Assembly: GCA_007844125.1 (NCBI GenBank)
Contig: CM017560.1
Location: 5,486,259-5,550,258, forward strand
Reading direction: 5' to 3'
DNA: 64,000 bases
Source: Sinonovacula constricta
Lineage: Eukaryota; Mollusca; Bivalvia; Cardiida; Solecurtidae
Shown: positions 1 through 11,775 of the stretch, piece by piece
How the letters are laid out: the number at the start of each line of letters is the position of its first letter
Position numbering within the stretch: the first letter of the stretch is position 1
Notes under the pieces: model-generated
The model's database searches: none
What the model saw: the letters and a program-made list of their open reading frames with translations, nothing else
Told to the model about the DNA's origin: nothing
Made by a program: the position numbers and the translations under genes

Positions 1-1078
1 CCCCCAACTTAATTTAGTGAATCTAAGTTTTAAGGGCACTTCTACATCAATAAATTGATAATCTTAAGATGATGCATGTTACATAGGGAAGTTTTCTTGT
101 TGAATATGGTTAGTTTTTATTAACATGCAGTTTCCGAAGATGAAGTTTAAAAGGACACATTTACATGTGTGGTCCTTTAAATCAAATGGGAAACTGAAAA
201 AAAAAATACTGGTTGCAGCCTTGTGAAAATAATAAAATGTTATTTCAGAAGTAACTGGAAGTGACCTTAAAAGCTCTTTTGCCATCACGAATTTCTTGAT
301 CATGCAAGAATGAACAATATCTTTTGAAATTAATTGACTTCATTTAATTATCACAAACATTTAGCATGTCTTTTGTAACTAAAGCAGTATTGGCGACAGT
401 GTTTTACTTGTTTAAATGAATTTTTTTTCAAGATAAATCTTCTGTGGAAATGTACTTATCCGTCCAAATATTGATATGCGATAACGTCTGAGTTGAGTTG
501 TTATAGATCAAGTTTATTTATCATAACATTCCATTAATATATGTTGTATTTATTTTTCATATATCAAATAAAACTGTGTCGATTTAAAGTTGTTTTTTTC
601 TTCAATTCCCCTGTTTAATTCCAAGCTACTAATTATTAGTCATAAAATGGTAGTGGAATTACTGGTTAGCACAGTGTTTGAATAATGTAACCAGGTGTGG
701 TTCCATGCCATCAGTCATAATACATTGTTGAAGTAAAGGCTATGTCTATCTCATCTAACATATCACTCAAGTATTCCGAAGTCAGCATCTTTATACATAA
801 GGTTTCATAAAAAACATTTCAACTTATGCATCAAGATCTCTCCTGACCTTATAGCATCAACAAATCAATGTCAAAACAAAACACAAATGCGTTTCATAAA
901 TCTTTGTAAAAGTATATGAATGGTTGCCTAAAACTCTGGAATATATTAAAAAAAAAAGTTTCAGAGAATTTTATTAGTATAATTGCTTTGATGTACTTGA
1001 TACTTTACAAATTTCAAAATAGTTTTATTTTATAAAAAACAACAAATGCTTAGAATATTTAAGAATATAGTTAATTCT
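1..1078. other. AT-rich non-coding stretch
   Basis: I see no exon-like reading frame, RNA gene or recognisable mobile element here. The sequence is AT-rich with poly-A and poly-T runs. It may be intergenic DNA or an intron of a gene lying to the left. Confidence 0.4.
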
Positions 1079-1087
1079 GCTTATTTG

Positions 1088-1356
1088 GGACTGGGATTTG
1101 CCAATACTGTGCAGCAACATTTCTATCATGATAGCACAGGGGCACTTACGAGGTGCCCAGGGATTGAACCCGGCCGGTCCATTATACTGACACTGACGTG
1201 TCGGGCATAATGCTGTCTCCTTAGCCCTGAGCTGTGGGAGGGAAGCCACTACTACCAACTTTAAAGTCTTTGGTTTGACCTGGCCAGGGTTTGAACCCAG
1301 GACCTCCCCCATCAGCAAGCCAACCCTCTACCTCTTGAGATATTGTGGCCGGCCCC
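1088..1356 (-). mobile_element. tRNA-derived SINE, family A, copy 1
   Basis: Read on the minus strand from 1356, this begins with a tRNA-like head. It has an A-box-like segment around the AAGAGGTAGAGGGTTGG stretch and a B box GGGTTCAAACCC. The body closely matches the plus-strand copy at 28344-28610, including a second B-box-like GGGTTCAATCCC about 120 bp further in. A 9 bp direct repeat GCTTATTTG (1079-1087 and 1357-1365) fits a target-site duplication. It is non-coding, and the short reading frame across it is incidental. Confidence 0.75.
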
Positions 1357-1365
1357 GCTTATTTG

Positions 1366-1566
1366 CACTTAACAAATCCAGGCAGAAATTTTGCAGTTAA
1401 GCAGAATATGTGATAAACCGAAACTGCTACTACTTTAAGCCATAGAAAGAAACTTGGCCATATTTTTTGGCAACCTCTGGTTGGGGTGTCTTGTTCTCCA
1501 GGAGTTCCAGAGCTTCATATTTATCCTCTAGGGAAAGGTCATAGCGTTTTCTCTTCATCGTCATGG
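1366..1566 (-). mobile_element. pogo/Tigger-type transposon remnant (CENP-B-like HTH start)
   Basis: On the minus strand an ATG at about 1564 opens a frame reading MTMKRKRYDLSLEDKYEALE and continuing to a KKYG motif. This resembles the psq/CENP-B-type N-terminal helix-turn-helix of Tigger transposases. The frame then loses the family pattern. The flank at 1357-1410 looks like a Tigger-type terminal sequence, with GCACTTAACAAATCC and a related CAGTTAAGCAGAAT. Only the first 40 or so residues remain, so this is a dead fragment. Assignment rests on recalled motifs. Confidence 0.5.
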
Positions 1567-2639
1567 TAGAATAATGACAGTCCAAGTTTACACGTGCTTT
1601 TTATACTGTTATTTTTCGAAACAAACTTAGTGCATATCACATGAAATTAAACTTAATTATGCTGCTCTTTAATTTAATTTGCCAATCTTGATCATTGAAA
1701 AACATTAATTTCTTTCATTGGTTTATGATCAGTTGACAGTTAAAGCCGGCATGGCAAACATGCGACCACATCTTCAGATAACTGTTTTACGTCACTGGTA
1801 GTTTGCCAACACCTGTGTAATATATCAACAGTCTTGTAAAGCAGTCTAAACTAGATAAGCAATTGAGCTTGTTAATCGCTTGTCGTAACTAATGTGTAAA
1901 ATATGTCCTTGGGATACTTGCAAATATCAATCTTTTTTCTACAAAGAATAAGAAGAAAAGGTTTGATGTTTCAAGTTTTTATTCAACATTGCGGAATATG
2001 TGTATAACCATTATTCAATTAACTGGAATCAACTACATATGTTACAAGGATGTTTATCAATTATTTTATGTGTTTTCTTATATTGCTTGCAATCCCTCAT
2101 TTTTAGCAGATTTGCTGAAATAATATTGAAGTTAGAGAAAAGTCAGGGTCAATGCTACAAGCTATTGCCAGAACAAAAACAAGATCTAGATTGGCTGGTG
2201 CAGCTTGGCCTATAAACATATTTAGCCATCATTCACTGACAAAGTGTAGCAGGAGTTTCATGAATTGCATTCAAACACTTAAGTAAAACGTTAATTAAAT
2301 ATATGTATGTTAATATTTTTGCAAATGATTTGTAATATAAATGCCAAAATCACTTCTTATTTGGATTTTATATAAAAAAAGTCATGGCTTAATCTATTTA
2401 ATAATAAACTTGTGTACAGACCTTAAAATTAACCAATAGAATGAGCTTGTCTTCAATACATCATTTGCATTTGATAGACTTTAATTTCTTACAGAATTAT
2501 AAGCATATGTAGCTGGTTGACAGGGAGTGAATGTGTAAGCAGTCCGGTTAGTCACAATACAAATGTGGTCAACTCACTTATCTTTTATTGCTTTCTTAGT
2601 AGAAATACATAGCAGCGATAAATTCATTCTAGTTATTTT
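1567..2639. other. Non-coding stretch
   Basis: No supported gene. A 71-codon open frame at 2000-2215 has no recognisable domain and no convincing splice or start context, so I leave it out. Confidence 0.4.
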
Positions 2640-2760
2640 CGTGGAGAAAGACCTCAGACAAACGTCTGGGTAGAACTGACTAATACTTGAACCCATTTGG
2701 TGAGAGGAGAGCAGTCAGAGAAATTACACACAAGTGACTCCACTACATGGTGATGGTGCA
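2640..2760 (-). mobile_element. tRNA-derived SINE fragment, family B
   Basis: The minus strand shares the block around TGGGTTCAAG, then CCCAGAC and a GTCT-rich tail (GAGGTCTTTCTCC), with the SINE copies at 28847-29026 (minus) and 11536-11775 (plus). The head is degraded. Boundaries are approximate. Confidence 0.5.
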
Positions 2761-3548
2761 GATTCACTTAACTTTAATAATGACATTCAACAAATAAATG
2801 ACAGGCTGGATATATTTTGACAGGTTTCTAAATTACATTTTTGGATGCAGCTGGTGGTGAACATGAAAGTAGAAATATTTTAATATTAAACTGAATCTTC
2901 CATATTAACTTATCTAGTGGTAAGGTTCATTGATGTGTTTGTCCTTGAGATAGTAAAGCTTCAAGGAACAACATTTGACCTTTAATGAAAGTTCATTGTC
3001 TTCAATTATTATACTTCGGTAAAACTGTTCTAAATTAGATATATTCCTGTGGGGTGTTCACACTTTTCCAGCTATAAATAAGGGCCACAAAGTTGGCAAA
3101 GTGCAATATTTGTGGTGTTATGACAAGACAATAATCTGTACATTGTTGTAATGCAAACTGCCAATGTTATTTTTGTATTTCTAATTTATAGATGTGCTTT
3201 TATTATTTCTGGTTAAACTTTATTGTTATTAAATTAAATACTAACACCTTTCATACTTTAATCATCTACAAATTATTATTCAATGAATACATTAAGGCAG
3301 AGCAGGAACCTTATGACAAAGGGTAAACATGGTTATGCCCATATAGACATGCCTTATTGCAAGATATGGAAAACTTTCATATTGACCTATTTGATCTTGA
3401 TTGACCTTGCCTTGGTCAAATAACTGGGCAAATATAAAACCATCTAATTGATATCTCTATAGTAAATACATGTGTCAGTTCTTCATATGTGTAGGTGTGA
3501 ATTAAAAGTGTTGCTCAATGAAACAAGAGTAAGTACTACTGTCACATC
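2761..3548. other. Non-coding, 3' flank of MRPL39
   Basis: AT-rich sequence with no supported reading frame or repeat. It lies downstream of the MRPL39 polyadenylation signal. Confidence 0.4.
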
Positions 3549-3554
3549 TTTATT
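3549..3554 (-). terminator. Polyadenylation signal of MRPL39
   Basis: TTTATT on the plus strand reads AATAAA on the minus strand, about 20 bases past the MRPL39 stop codon at 3573-3575. This implies a very short 3' UTR. A later signal could also be used. Confidence 0.5.
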
Positions 3555-3572
3555 CTGAATGTTACTGTCACA

Positions 3573-6500
3573 TTAAAACTTAACCCCATCAGACACTTGT
3601 TTCTTTTCAATAATTTCTATCACTCTCTCCACCTTCTTCATCTTGGGCACATACTGAAATAAAAGATGAAAATGCAGGTTTAAACCAAAGTTTGATGGAA
3701 AAGTTGGATATTATCATTATGTTTACTTATCTGCAAACATTTACAAGCATGGGTTATTAAGAATACTACAAAAAACACTCGGGAACTTTTGCTGACATAA
3801 ATCTGTATTATTTCCCAACTTAAATGAATTCATACTTACTTAGAAAAGATTATCAACATATGTCAATCTCTTTTATTTGTTGAGAAAATCGAATTAAGAA
3901 AAGATATTATGATATAATAGGGCTACGGCTGGTTAAAAAGTACAAGCTAAATACATAAAAGTTTACTGGAAGCAAAATGCTTTATATAATTAATTTATCT
4001 AATAAACTTATACGACTTAAACCTCTTGTATTACAAACACATTATTTTAATTAACTATTTTATTTAAAAGATTGAAGATAGGAAGCTAAGATTAAGGTTG
4101 ATATACATTTAATTCTTACAACATGTATGAATCACAACAGCTCTTAATGCAAACATAGCTATGAATATAAACATATCATATCTTAATTATGTTTGAAATT
4201 AAAAAATATTAGGAACCTTAATAACATCAATACTTACTGGAACCTTTTTTGATGCACGTTTTCTCAATAAATCCCATTCCCACCAATTCATCTGAAACAT
4301 GTGAGATAATTGTAAGTTTCAGACCATGATCTTTACCAATAGGGAATATGTTTATACTGTCTTGTCAAACATCTTCACAATAAGATAAGAACCCTGGTAA
4401 CTTAATCATTTTGAACCATTCAAGATTACACTCTAAAAGACACAATGTAATTCTTAAAACACAGTCAGTCTTGCAATCAATGCTTTAAAGTAGGAGTGCT
4501 CATGTTTAACGAATTAATCGGTGAACCTTCTTTGACACCTTTAACCAATTACGATCTTTCGTTTAGGTGAACGTGCCAATGTACATGCTATATCCCCTTC
4601 AAATAAACTGCACCCTACAAGTAGAAAAAGTATCCAGATGACCTAATGCACTGTCCACCCTTATCGGTCCCCATGGTGATCCTAACACCTATTGTCTACC
4701 TCTAGCTATCTTACATTTACTCTATGGAGTTTTGCTGCAAGCGACAACTCGCGAGACAGACCATCTAAGGACAGTCCCAATAAACATTACCTACCATCTA
4801 TGGACAGTCCCAATTAACATTACCTACCATCTATGGACAGTCCCAATAAACATTACCTACCATCTATGGACAGTCCCAATTAACATTACCTACCATCTAT
4901 GGACAGTCCCAATTAACATTACCTACCATCTATGGACAGTCCCAATTACCTACCATCTATGGACAGTCCCAATTAACATTACTTACCATCTATGGACAGT
5001 CCCAATTAACATTACCTACCATCTATGGACAGTCCCAATTAACATTACCTACCATCTATGGACAGTCCCAATTAACATTACTTACCATCTATGGACAGTC
5101 CCAATTAACATTACCTACCATCTATGGACAGTCCCAATTACCTACCATCTATGGACAGTCCCAATTAACATTACCTACCATCTATGGACAGTCCCAATTA
5201 ACATTACCTACCATCTATGGACAGTCCCAATTAACATTACCTACCATCTATGGACAGTCCCAATTAACATTACCTACCATCTATGGACAGTCCCAATTAA
5301 CATTACCTACCGTCTATGGACAGTCCCAATTAACATTACCTACCATCTATGGACAGTCCCAATTAACATTACCTACATTGATTGTGCTGTTGTTGTTTTT
5401 ACAAGCCAGTGACAGTATGTTAATTGGACTCTGCACATGGTGAGACAAAATCTGCCAGGTGGCAAAACTTAGATGTTACCAGTTCATTCTAGACAGTATA
5501 GCCATTCCATTAAGACGTACATTAAACTTACATATGGAATAGTATAATGTTTATTACATTTACTGCAAATCAAGTTTAATTTCCTGTTAAGACACATTTC
5601 TATATCTGCATCGTTCAGCTGCTTCAGCATCATGTTTTTCTCCATGGAAATATAAATTGTATAATTTATTCTTAAATGAAAGACCGTTAAGTATTCAAAT
5701 GATGTTCATAACTTACACTTAAAAAAACAGTAACAAACACAAATAACAACAGGACAAATATGTCATATCACACTGGAAAAAAAAGAAGAAGCCAGAACAG
5801 CAATGAGTATCGGGCACACAACCAGATACTGCAGACTTCAGAATAGATGACTACATAGCTATATCCAAAAATGATGACATACCCTATCAAAACTCACATT
5901 TTAGTCATTCACTTAAGTCAACAGAAACAAAAGATATAGCACAAATCAATTATATGTAGTCATGCTAAAAATCAATAAATTACACACAAACAAGTTCTAA
6001 ACAATTTAAATATAGTGCATAAGCTTTAAAAATTAAATATTAAACTGAAAAAAAAAAAGAATTTTCGCCCACTTAAATGGGTGGTTAACTGGTTATTCTG
6101 AAAGCTTAACTGGTTACAATTTTAGTAACCGTTAGCATCCCATCTTATCTCTTATAAAACATGTCATGTCAGGGTCATCAACCACCAATCAATTAGTCCT
6201 CCTGAGTGTGGGTTTGAGTCCCCGTTGGGGTGAAAACCTTTCAAGTAGAAAATCATTAGCTGCTCTGTATTGTCAGTTGGCCTACCGAGATATAAGCCAA
6301 GAACTTCCTTTATCTAACAATAGGAAATTGTGCGGCGACAAAACAACTTACCCTGATATCTGAAGGTAGGGCCACACCCTGTACTCTCTGAATCATTCCA
6401 TATTCACTATGTTCAATGTCATGAACCTGGGGTAATGAGATATAAGGGAAGAGTTGCCTTTATCTTTCAAATGAACTACAGAAGGTGTCACATAGGACAA

Positions 6501-9500
6501 ATATTGTTTTTAGATGAAATATATGTCAAAAATGTATTTATGCATAATACCATGTGACTTAACAAATTATGGTCCAAATCTCAATGTTTTAAAGCTTGGC
6601 TGAGAAAAAAAGTCCAAGCACAGTGCAAGATTTTACATATAAGATTTCAAACTGTATTTTTTTCTGTCAAAACCAGTTGTGCAAACTTTTTTAATATCAT
6701 GAAGATTTTAATCAATGAGTCTGACTGCTTCAGTTGATCACAGAATAAAAACAGTATAAGCTGAAACTCACAGCCTCGACAGCAAATCGGCCAATCTGTG
6801 AAGATAGAGAGATGAGAGGTCCTCTGGAGATGTCACTATGGCTGCCCATTCTATACACAGTGACTTTATGGTCAGGGCTGGACTGGGCTATATCTGGGAT
6901 CTGTCGGGACTTGTACTGGTTGTCCTCAAACATCTGCTGTGCCACATCCTGCGGCACATCTAGACGCTCAAACTGATGATCTGTGGTCCATAGTCGCCCG
7001 CCAATCAGGCTTAGTGACTGCAGCTCTCTCTGAAAAAAAAACCCATTATCATTGTAAGTTGTTGAAACATTTTTTAATGATAAATGTTCCCTAATTCAAA
7101 TAATATTGTTGGGATGCACCTCTTTCTGATGCAATCAGCTGTTGCTCAGTTTTCAATAATACATATCCTTCCTTCAAATTACAGTATTTTACTTATTTAC
7201 ATGACATCTCTACATCATAGCAGTGGAAAAGGAGGTCTTATATTTTTCACTTGTTTTCCTTAACAAAATATAACTTGTACTGCATTTTCTTTTTGTGATC
7301 AACTTAATCCGTCAGACTTATTGATAAAAATCTTCTTGATACTAAAAGTTTGCACAACTGGTTTTGACAGAAAATAATACTGCTTGAAATCTTAATCTGT
7401 GCAATCCTACACTGTGCTAAGATTTTTTTTTCCTCATCAATGCTTTTACTAAATTTTTTACTTAAGAACTTAACTGGTTTTACTTACTTTACTTTCTTTA
7501 CATCAAAAACAAACCTTGGATAATATTAATTCTTCACCCTTTTTGTTTAATCCCCTGAGTCAAACTTCAATGTTTACTGCATTATGTAATGTAAATACCA
7601 TGCTAATATGTTTTATTAATAGGTTTTAATAACGACTTCAAGTATAAATAAGTGTGACATTCAGCGCTAATTTATAAAGTCAAAGGAAACACAAAAGAAA
7701 TCCAGAGTAGATTTTAGCAAAGCTGTGCAAACAGTTTTTGATGAACACTGGTGCTGACTTACAGAGCTTGGGTTCCAGTTAGGTAACTTCAGGTCAGCAT
7801 CATATAGGAAGCATCCACTTCTTACTGAAAAACAACACAAATACATGTCTGTCTGGTTATCAATGTCTATATTTCCTGTGAGATAACAATTTATGTTTAA
7901 TGAATTTACAATTCATTGTTAGATATATATGCACATAAATAGAAAAACACAGACATATTGTAAGTCTTGTCCGGAAAAAATGAAAGACATACTTTAACCA
8001 TGCTGATATGTTGACTAAATATTTTGGCAATATGTTAATCAAAGCCACACTTACTTCAGACTAGCAATGTTATTGGTATATAACAATTCAAAACAAGAAA
8101 TATAAAGCAAGGAAAACTGACTAAAACAACAGTTATTGACCACTCCTAGGGCATGACTTTAATAAAAAAAAATTGATATGCACCATTTCAGACCCAACAA
8201 TATCATAACATAGATTATGTTGTAAGTTGTTTTTTTAAAATCGTGCCAGTTGCAATGTATAGGAAAACTTAAAAAAAAACATGCATCAATTAAGAAAAAG
8301 TGACACAGTCTTTTTTATCTTCAGTCTGCAAAACAAACTATACCAAAATCAAGCATTTTTCTATTTTGCTTCTATCATGTTTTTTTATCTGTTTTTTTTT
8401 TCCCTGCCATTTAAACCCATTTAAGAAATGGTAACACTGTACCTTCCAATGTTATTGCTGTAATATAATTCAATCTGTTTGTTTTTTTAAAGTAATGTGG
8501 AAAATCTTACCATCCGGTTTAGGAAACTCGCACAGTTCAACAAAGATATCCGCTTTAAATGCTGTTTCAAGAATGTGACCAAGGACAAAGGAACAAGAAC
8601 GCCAAAAGATCTGAAATATTAAAAAGTACACAAAAAAAAGTTAAGCAAAAAAGCTTCTACATTTGTTTTGTTTTTGTATTTTATATATTATAATCCTTAT
8701 TGTAAATAACAAAGCTATATGATTGTGATATTTACATTGTTCTGTGCTAATGTGTCCTGATCTTTCATATGTAGAAACTCCAACGTGCAGTCTTGTGTTA
8801 GTGGCCTATGCATATCCCATAATTCACCGTTAACCTTGGCAACAACAGACCTCTTCATCAGGAACTCGCTGATGTCTGCAAATAATAACATTTATTTATT
8901 ACACAAATTAGCAAAAAAGCATGTGTTACACTCATCTGAAAACAAATTTTGAAAACCAAAATACTAAGTTTCACATTGAATCAGTATGACAGAAATTAAA
9001 GAGGTTTTTTGTTAATCAAAGGTACTGGTATCATTTATGTCACAATGGCAACAGCCAATAAACCAAAGTAAAACAACAATAAACATGAGGACATAATTGC
9101 CCTTAATCGCTCACATGAGGAAACATGCTTTAAGTAGGCTCATATCAGGCATCAAGTAATTAAAAGTTATTTACTTTAGAAATCTTTGGTGAAGATTGGA
9201 CATAAGTGTGGCCCCTGGGTTGATAACATTTTCCAGAATTTTACCTAGTAACCTACTGAATCCACATGTCCCACTTCAAAACATATGTAAGATTCATACT
9301 GGCAAACATTCTGACCAAGTTTGGTGAAGATTATGGCCTATAAATGTTTTCACAAAGATCTTCTAAAATGTGACCTAGTGACCTACTTTTTGATCCCACA
9401 TGACTCAATAATATATGCTTCCAGGATTTCATGCAGAAAAAGTTTTTTCTAAGTTTTGACCTAGTGACCCCTTTATTGACCTCATATGACCTAAAAACGA

Positions 9501-11019
9501 ACTCATCCAAGATTTCATGCCGACAAACATTCTGACCAAGTTTGATGAAGATTGGCTTAAATGTGGCCTCAGTGTGTTCACAAACTTTTCGAAGATTTGA
9601 CCTAGTGTCCTACTTTTTGACCCCATGTGACCCAGTTACGAACTCATCCAAGATTTTGTGTAGACAAATGTTCTGACCAAGTTTCTGACTGACTGATAAC
9701 TGGTTTATTTAAGTGTCAGCACATACATTCGTATTTTATCGTGACCCCGTCATGCTGCCCAAGCATAATTTAAAGAGTTTTGACCAATGTGCTAAATAGT
9801 GGGCTCCTATCAGGTATCCATTTTTGGCTACCTACTTAAATAGCTAAAAAGCTTAGATAGATGGATAATTTCTTGATTTAGTCCTAATATACGGTGAGTA
9901 TTTATGTGTGTGAATTTCACCGCCTAACTTTTGCCCTACGTTCACCTTATAGCTGTACGGCATTGGACCCCTGTTTTACCCCCAATGTGGGTTGTTTATT
10001 TTAGTGGTTTGGTGTCTATAAGGTTTGGTTTTAGATTGACATCTTCCAATTGTTGAAACAAAATTGTTATTGGAAGGGGTCCACCTATGCCTATTTCCTT
10101 TTTTTAGCAGTAGTGGGGGGAGTTGGCCTATAAATGTGGCCTCAAATGTGTTCATAAACTTTTTGTAAGATTTGACCTAGTGACCTACTTTTTGACCCCA
10201 CGTGACCCTGTTACGAACTCATCCAAGATTTCAAGCAGACAAACACTCTGACCACGTTTGATGAAGATTGGGCTATAAATGTGGTCTCTAGTGTGTTCAA
10301 AAGTTTTTCCTAAAGTTTGACCTAGTGACCTACTGTTTGACTCCAGATGACCCAAAAATGAACTCATCCAAGAGTTCATGCAGACAAACATTCTGACCAA
10401 GTTTGATGAAGATTGGATAAAAATTGTGGCCTCTAGCGTGTTCACAAGCTAAAATGTTGATGCCACACAACTGACAAAGCGGTATTAGAAAAGCTTACCT
10501 TCAGCACGTTGTGCTCAGGTAACTTCCAACAATCTTTGATCATTAAATAGGAGAGCGCTTGTTATATTAGTCTTAATCTGCATTCTTGTGATAAATGCAC
10601 CTTAATATATGGTAATAATAATAATAATAATAATTCAATGAACACTCATATCAGATTATCAATATACATACGCATAGCACAGTTGTATGGCGTTGAGAGA
10701 TTTTTATTCATCAACATGGCATACTTCTCTGGGATGCCATGATACTCAACCTCAATCTTCTCAATTCTTTTAATGAGTGAAGCCTGACGTTCTTTTTCAG
10801 TGTCAAACAATGCATTTCTTTTCTTGCGAACCTCAGCATTGGTCAGTCGGCTCTTGGAACTTAGAAGTCCTGAAACAAACAAACAAACAGAAACGTATAA
10901 ATAAAGTTGGTTAAATTAATACGTGATATTTATGAGATATAAAGAATTTGTATAGAAAAGGCCATTGCTGCTCCCAAAAATCCAGGAAACACATATGCTT
11001 TACCTAAATTTGCTGCCAT
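3573..11019 (-). CDS. MRPL39: Mitochondrial ribosomal protein L39 (mL39), nine exons
   Basis: Structural protein of the mitochondrial large ribosomal subunit, with an N-terminal region related to the TGS domain of threonyl-tRNA synthetase. Exons on the minus strand: 11019-11004, 10869-10672, 8875-8736, 8610-8511, 7824-7763, 7029-6772, 6426-6352, 4291-4238, 3653-3573. All introns are GT-AG and phases are consistent, giving 327 aa (human is about 338). Recognisable segments: RNALFDTEKERQ and KIEV (exon 2), MNKNLSTPYNCAM running into the TGS region with GELWDMHRPL (exons 2-3), WRSCSFVLGHILE (exon 4), SGCFLYDADL (exon 5), SDISRGPLI (exon 6), IQRVQGVALP (exon 7), and WEWDLLRKRA (exon 8). Exon 1 encodes only MAANL plus one base, and the start at 11019 is the first ATG upstream of exon 2 in frame. 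Introns 2 and 7 hold repeats. I see no disruption. Transcripts were not available to confirm exon ends. Confidence 0.93.
4761..5376. repeat. 33 bp minisatellite in MRPL39 intron 7
   Basis: About 18-19 near-identical copies of a 33 bp unit containing CCATCTATGGACAGTCCCAA. At least two copies have a 6 bp deletion (27 bp units). Because both lengths are multiples of three, the plus strand stays open for 226 codons as a repetitive peptide (core YHLWTVPINIT). The array lies antisense inside an intron, so I regard that frame as non-coding. Confidence 0.95.
6064..6141 (-). mobile_element. Small hAT-like terminal fragment
   Basis: The right edge, read in reverse, is GGGATGCTAACGGTTA, followed by AACCAGTTAA motifs. 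This resembles the left end of the hAT element at 12568 (GGGATGGCAATGGTTAAC, then ACTGGTTA). Likely a short non-autonomous relative in MRPL39 intron 7. Its boundaries and target duplication are not clear. Confidence 0.35.
6166..6300 (+). mobile_element. Degraded tRNA-type SINE fragment
   Basis: A B-box-like GGTTTGAGTCCCCG is followed by GGGGTGAAAACCTTTC, similar to the post-B-box region of the SINE at 11536 (GGTTCGAGTCCCGG, then GGGCGAGAACTTTC). The head is too diverged to define. It ends close to MRPL39 exon 7. Confidence 0.4.
9188..10527. repeat. Diverged tandem repeat block of about 140 bp, MRPL39 intron 2
   Basis: Several diverged copies of a 140-144 bp unit containing TTCTGACCAAGTTTGATGAA, GACCTAGTGACCTACTTTTT and GAACTCATCCAAGATTTCAT. 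The GACCAAG landmark recurs at 9534 and 9674, and at 10250 and 10394. Short minus-strand frames through it (NSWMSSFLGH) are incidental. I associate this repeat type with bivalve genomes, from memory only. The block is interrupted at 9685-10122 and ends at a hairpin at 10495-10522. Confidence 0.8.
9685..10122. mobile_element. Insertion inside the 140 bp repeat block
   Basis: The repeat phase breaks after GACCAAGTTT at 9684 and resumes at GGCCTATAAATGTGG at about 10125. The intervening 438 bp is unrelated sequence starting CTGACTGACTGATAACTGG. It has no open frame and no clear terminal repeats. Unclassified mobile or rearranged DNA. Confidence 0.45.
10613..10634. repeat. TAA microsatellite
   Basis: A short run of about seven TAA units just downstream (minus sense) of MRPL39 exon 2. 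Confidence 0.9.
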
Positions 11020-11535
11020 AGTCACTATTGTTACTCGTTATGGTATGCTGGTTTGAGAGTCTAAAGAAAAAATTTCAAATTGTTCAGAATAAAACAGCTT
11101 GATTCATACTTCAGCAAGGTTCTACAGATCCCACAACCCCATTATTACTTGATGGTAAAAACATGCTTAATGTTTCCAACATTGTTATCAACTGAGACTT
11201 ACCCATGTACATGTAATATTTATTACAAATGTCCGTCTTTTTTGGCCAAGAACTTTATTTTAACCAACAACACTCATTAGTACAGCATCAGGTCATGAAA
11301 GTTTCACTATGCAGTACCTCACTATATTGATCCTCAAGAGAGTACCCTTTTCTTCAGGGCAATCGAGGATAAGAATGTGTTACCCTATCAAAACAGCAGA
11401 CTCCTAAGACACACAATTATAGAAAAAAGTGAGACTGGAGATCTGAAAATCTATGTTTCTTGGCCTTTTTTTTGTTTCTTTTTGATTGGCTTATTTAAGT
11501 TATTAGACATCTTTCTGTAGTAAAAACTACTTATC
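11020..11535. other. MRPL39 5' flank
   Basis: The region upstream of the MRPL39 start. No TATA box or other element that I can support. The open frame at 11080-11280 has no features of a gene. Confidence 0.35.
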
Positions 11536-11775
11536 AGGGGGCACCTGTGACCGAGTGGCTAGAGTCGCTGACTCGTAACTCCTCAACCCTTCAACGCATA
11601 GGTTCGAGTCCCGGTCAGGGCGAGAACTTTCATGTGGGGAGGTTTTCAAGCTAACTTGCTGTGCACTGTGGTTCTACCCAGACATGAGTTTGGGGTCTTC
11701 TTCCACAAATAATTAGCTGGACGTCACCAATATGACTATAATTGTGACTGTGCAATGTAACAAAAACATCAAAAC
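11536..11775 (+). mobile_element. tRNA-derived SINE, family B
   Basis: The head resembles a Ser/Leu-type tRNA: GACCGAGTGGCTAGAGT as A box and GGTTCGAGTCCCGGT as B box. Then comes a shared body (CTACCCAGACATGAGTTTGG, GGTCTTCTTCC) and a tail containing AGCTGGACGTCACCAATATG. Related copies lie at 2640 and 28847 (both minus), and a tail fragment at 42293. It is not a functional tRNA gene because the cloverleaf is degraded. Confidence 0.75.

Noticed and set aside
2000..2215. 71-codon plus-strand frame
   Set aside because: No domain, no splice context and no supporting signal; length is within chance in AT-rich DNA.
4732..5412. 226-codon plus-strand frame of repeated HLWTVPINIT
   Set aside because: It is a 33 bp minisatellite inside an MRPL39 intron and on the opposite strand. 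The open frame follows from unit length divisible by three.
11536..11620. Possible tRNA-Ser/Leu gene
   Set aside because: A and B boxes are present but the cloverleaf is degraded, and the sequence continues into a SINE body shared with other copies.
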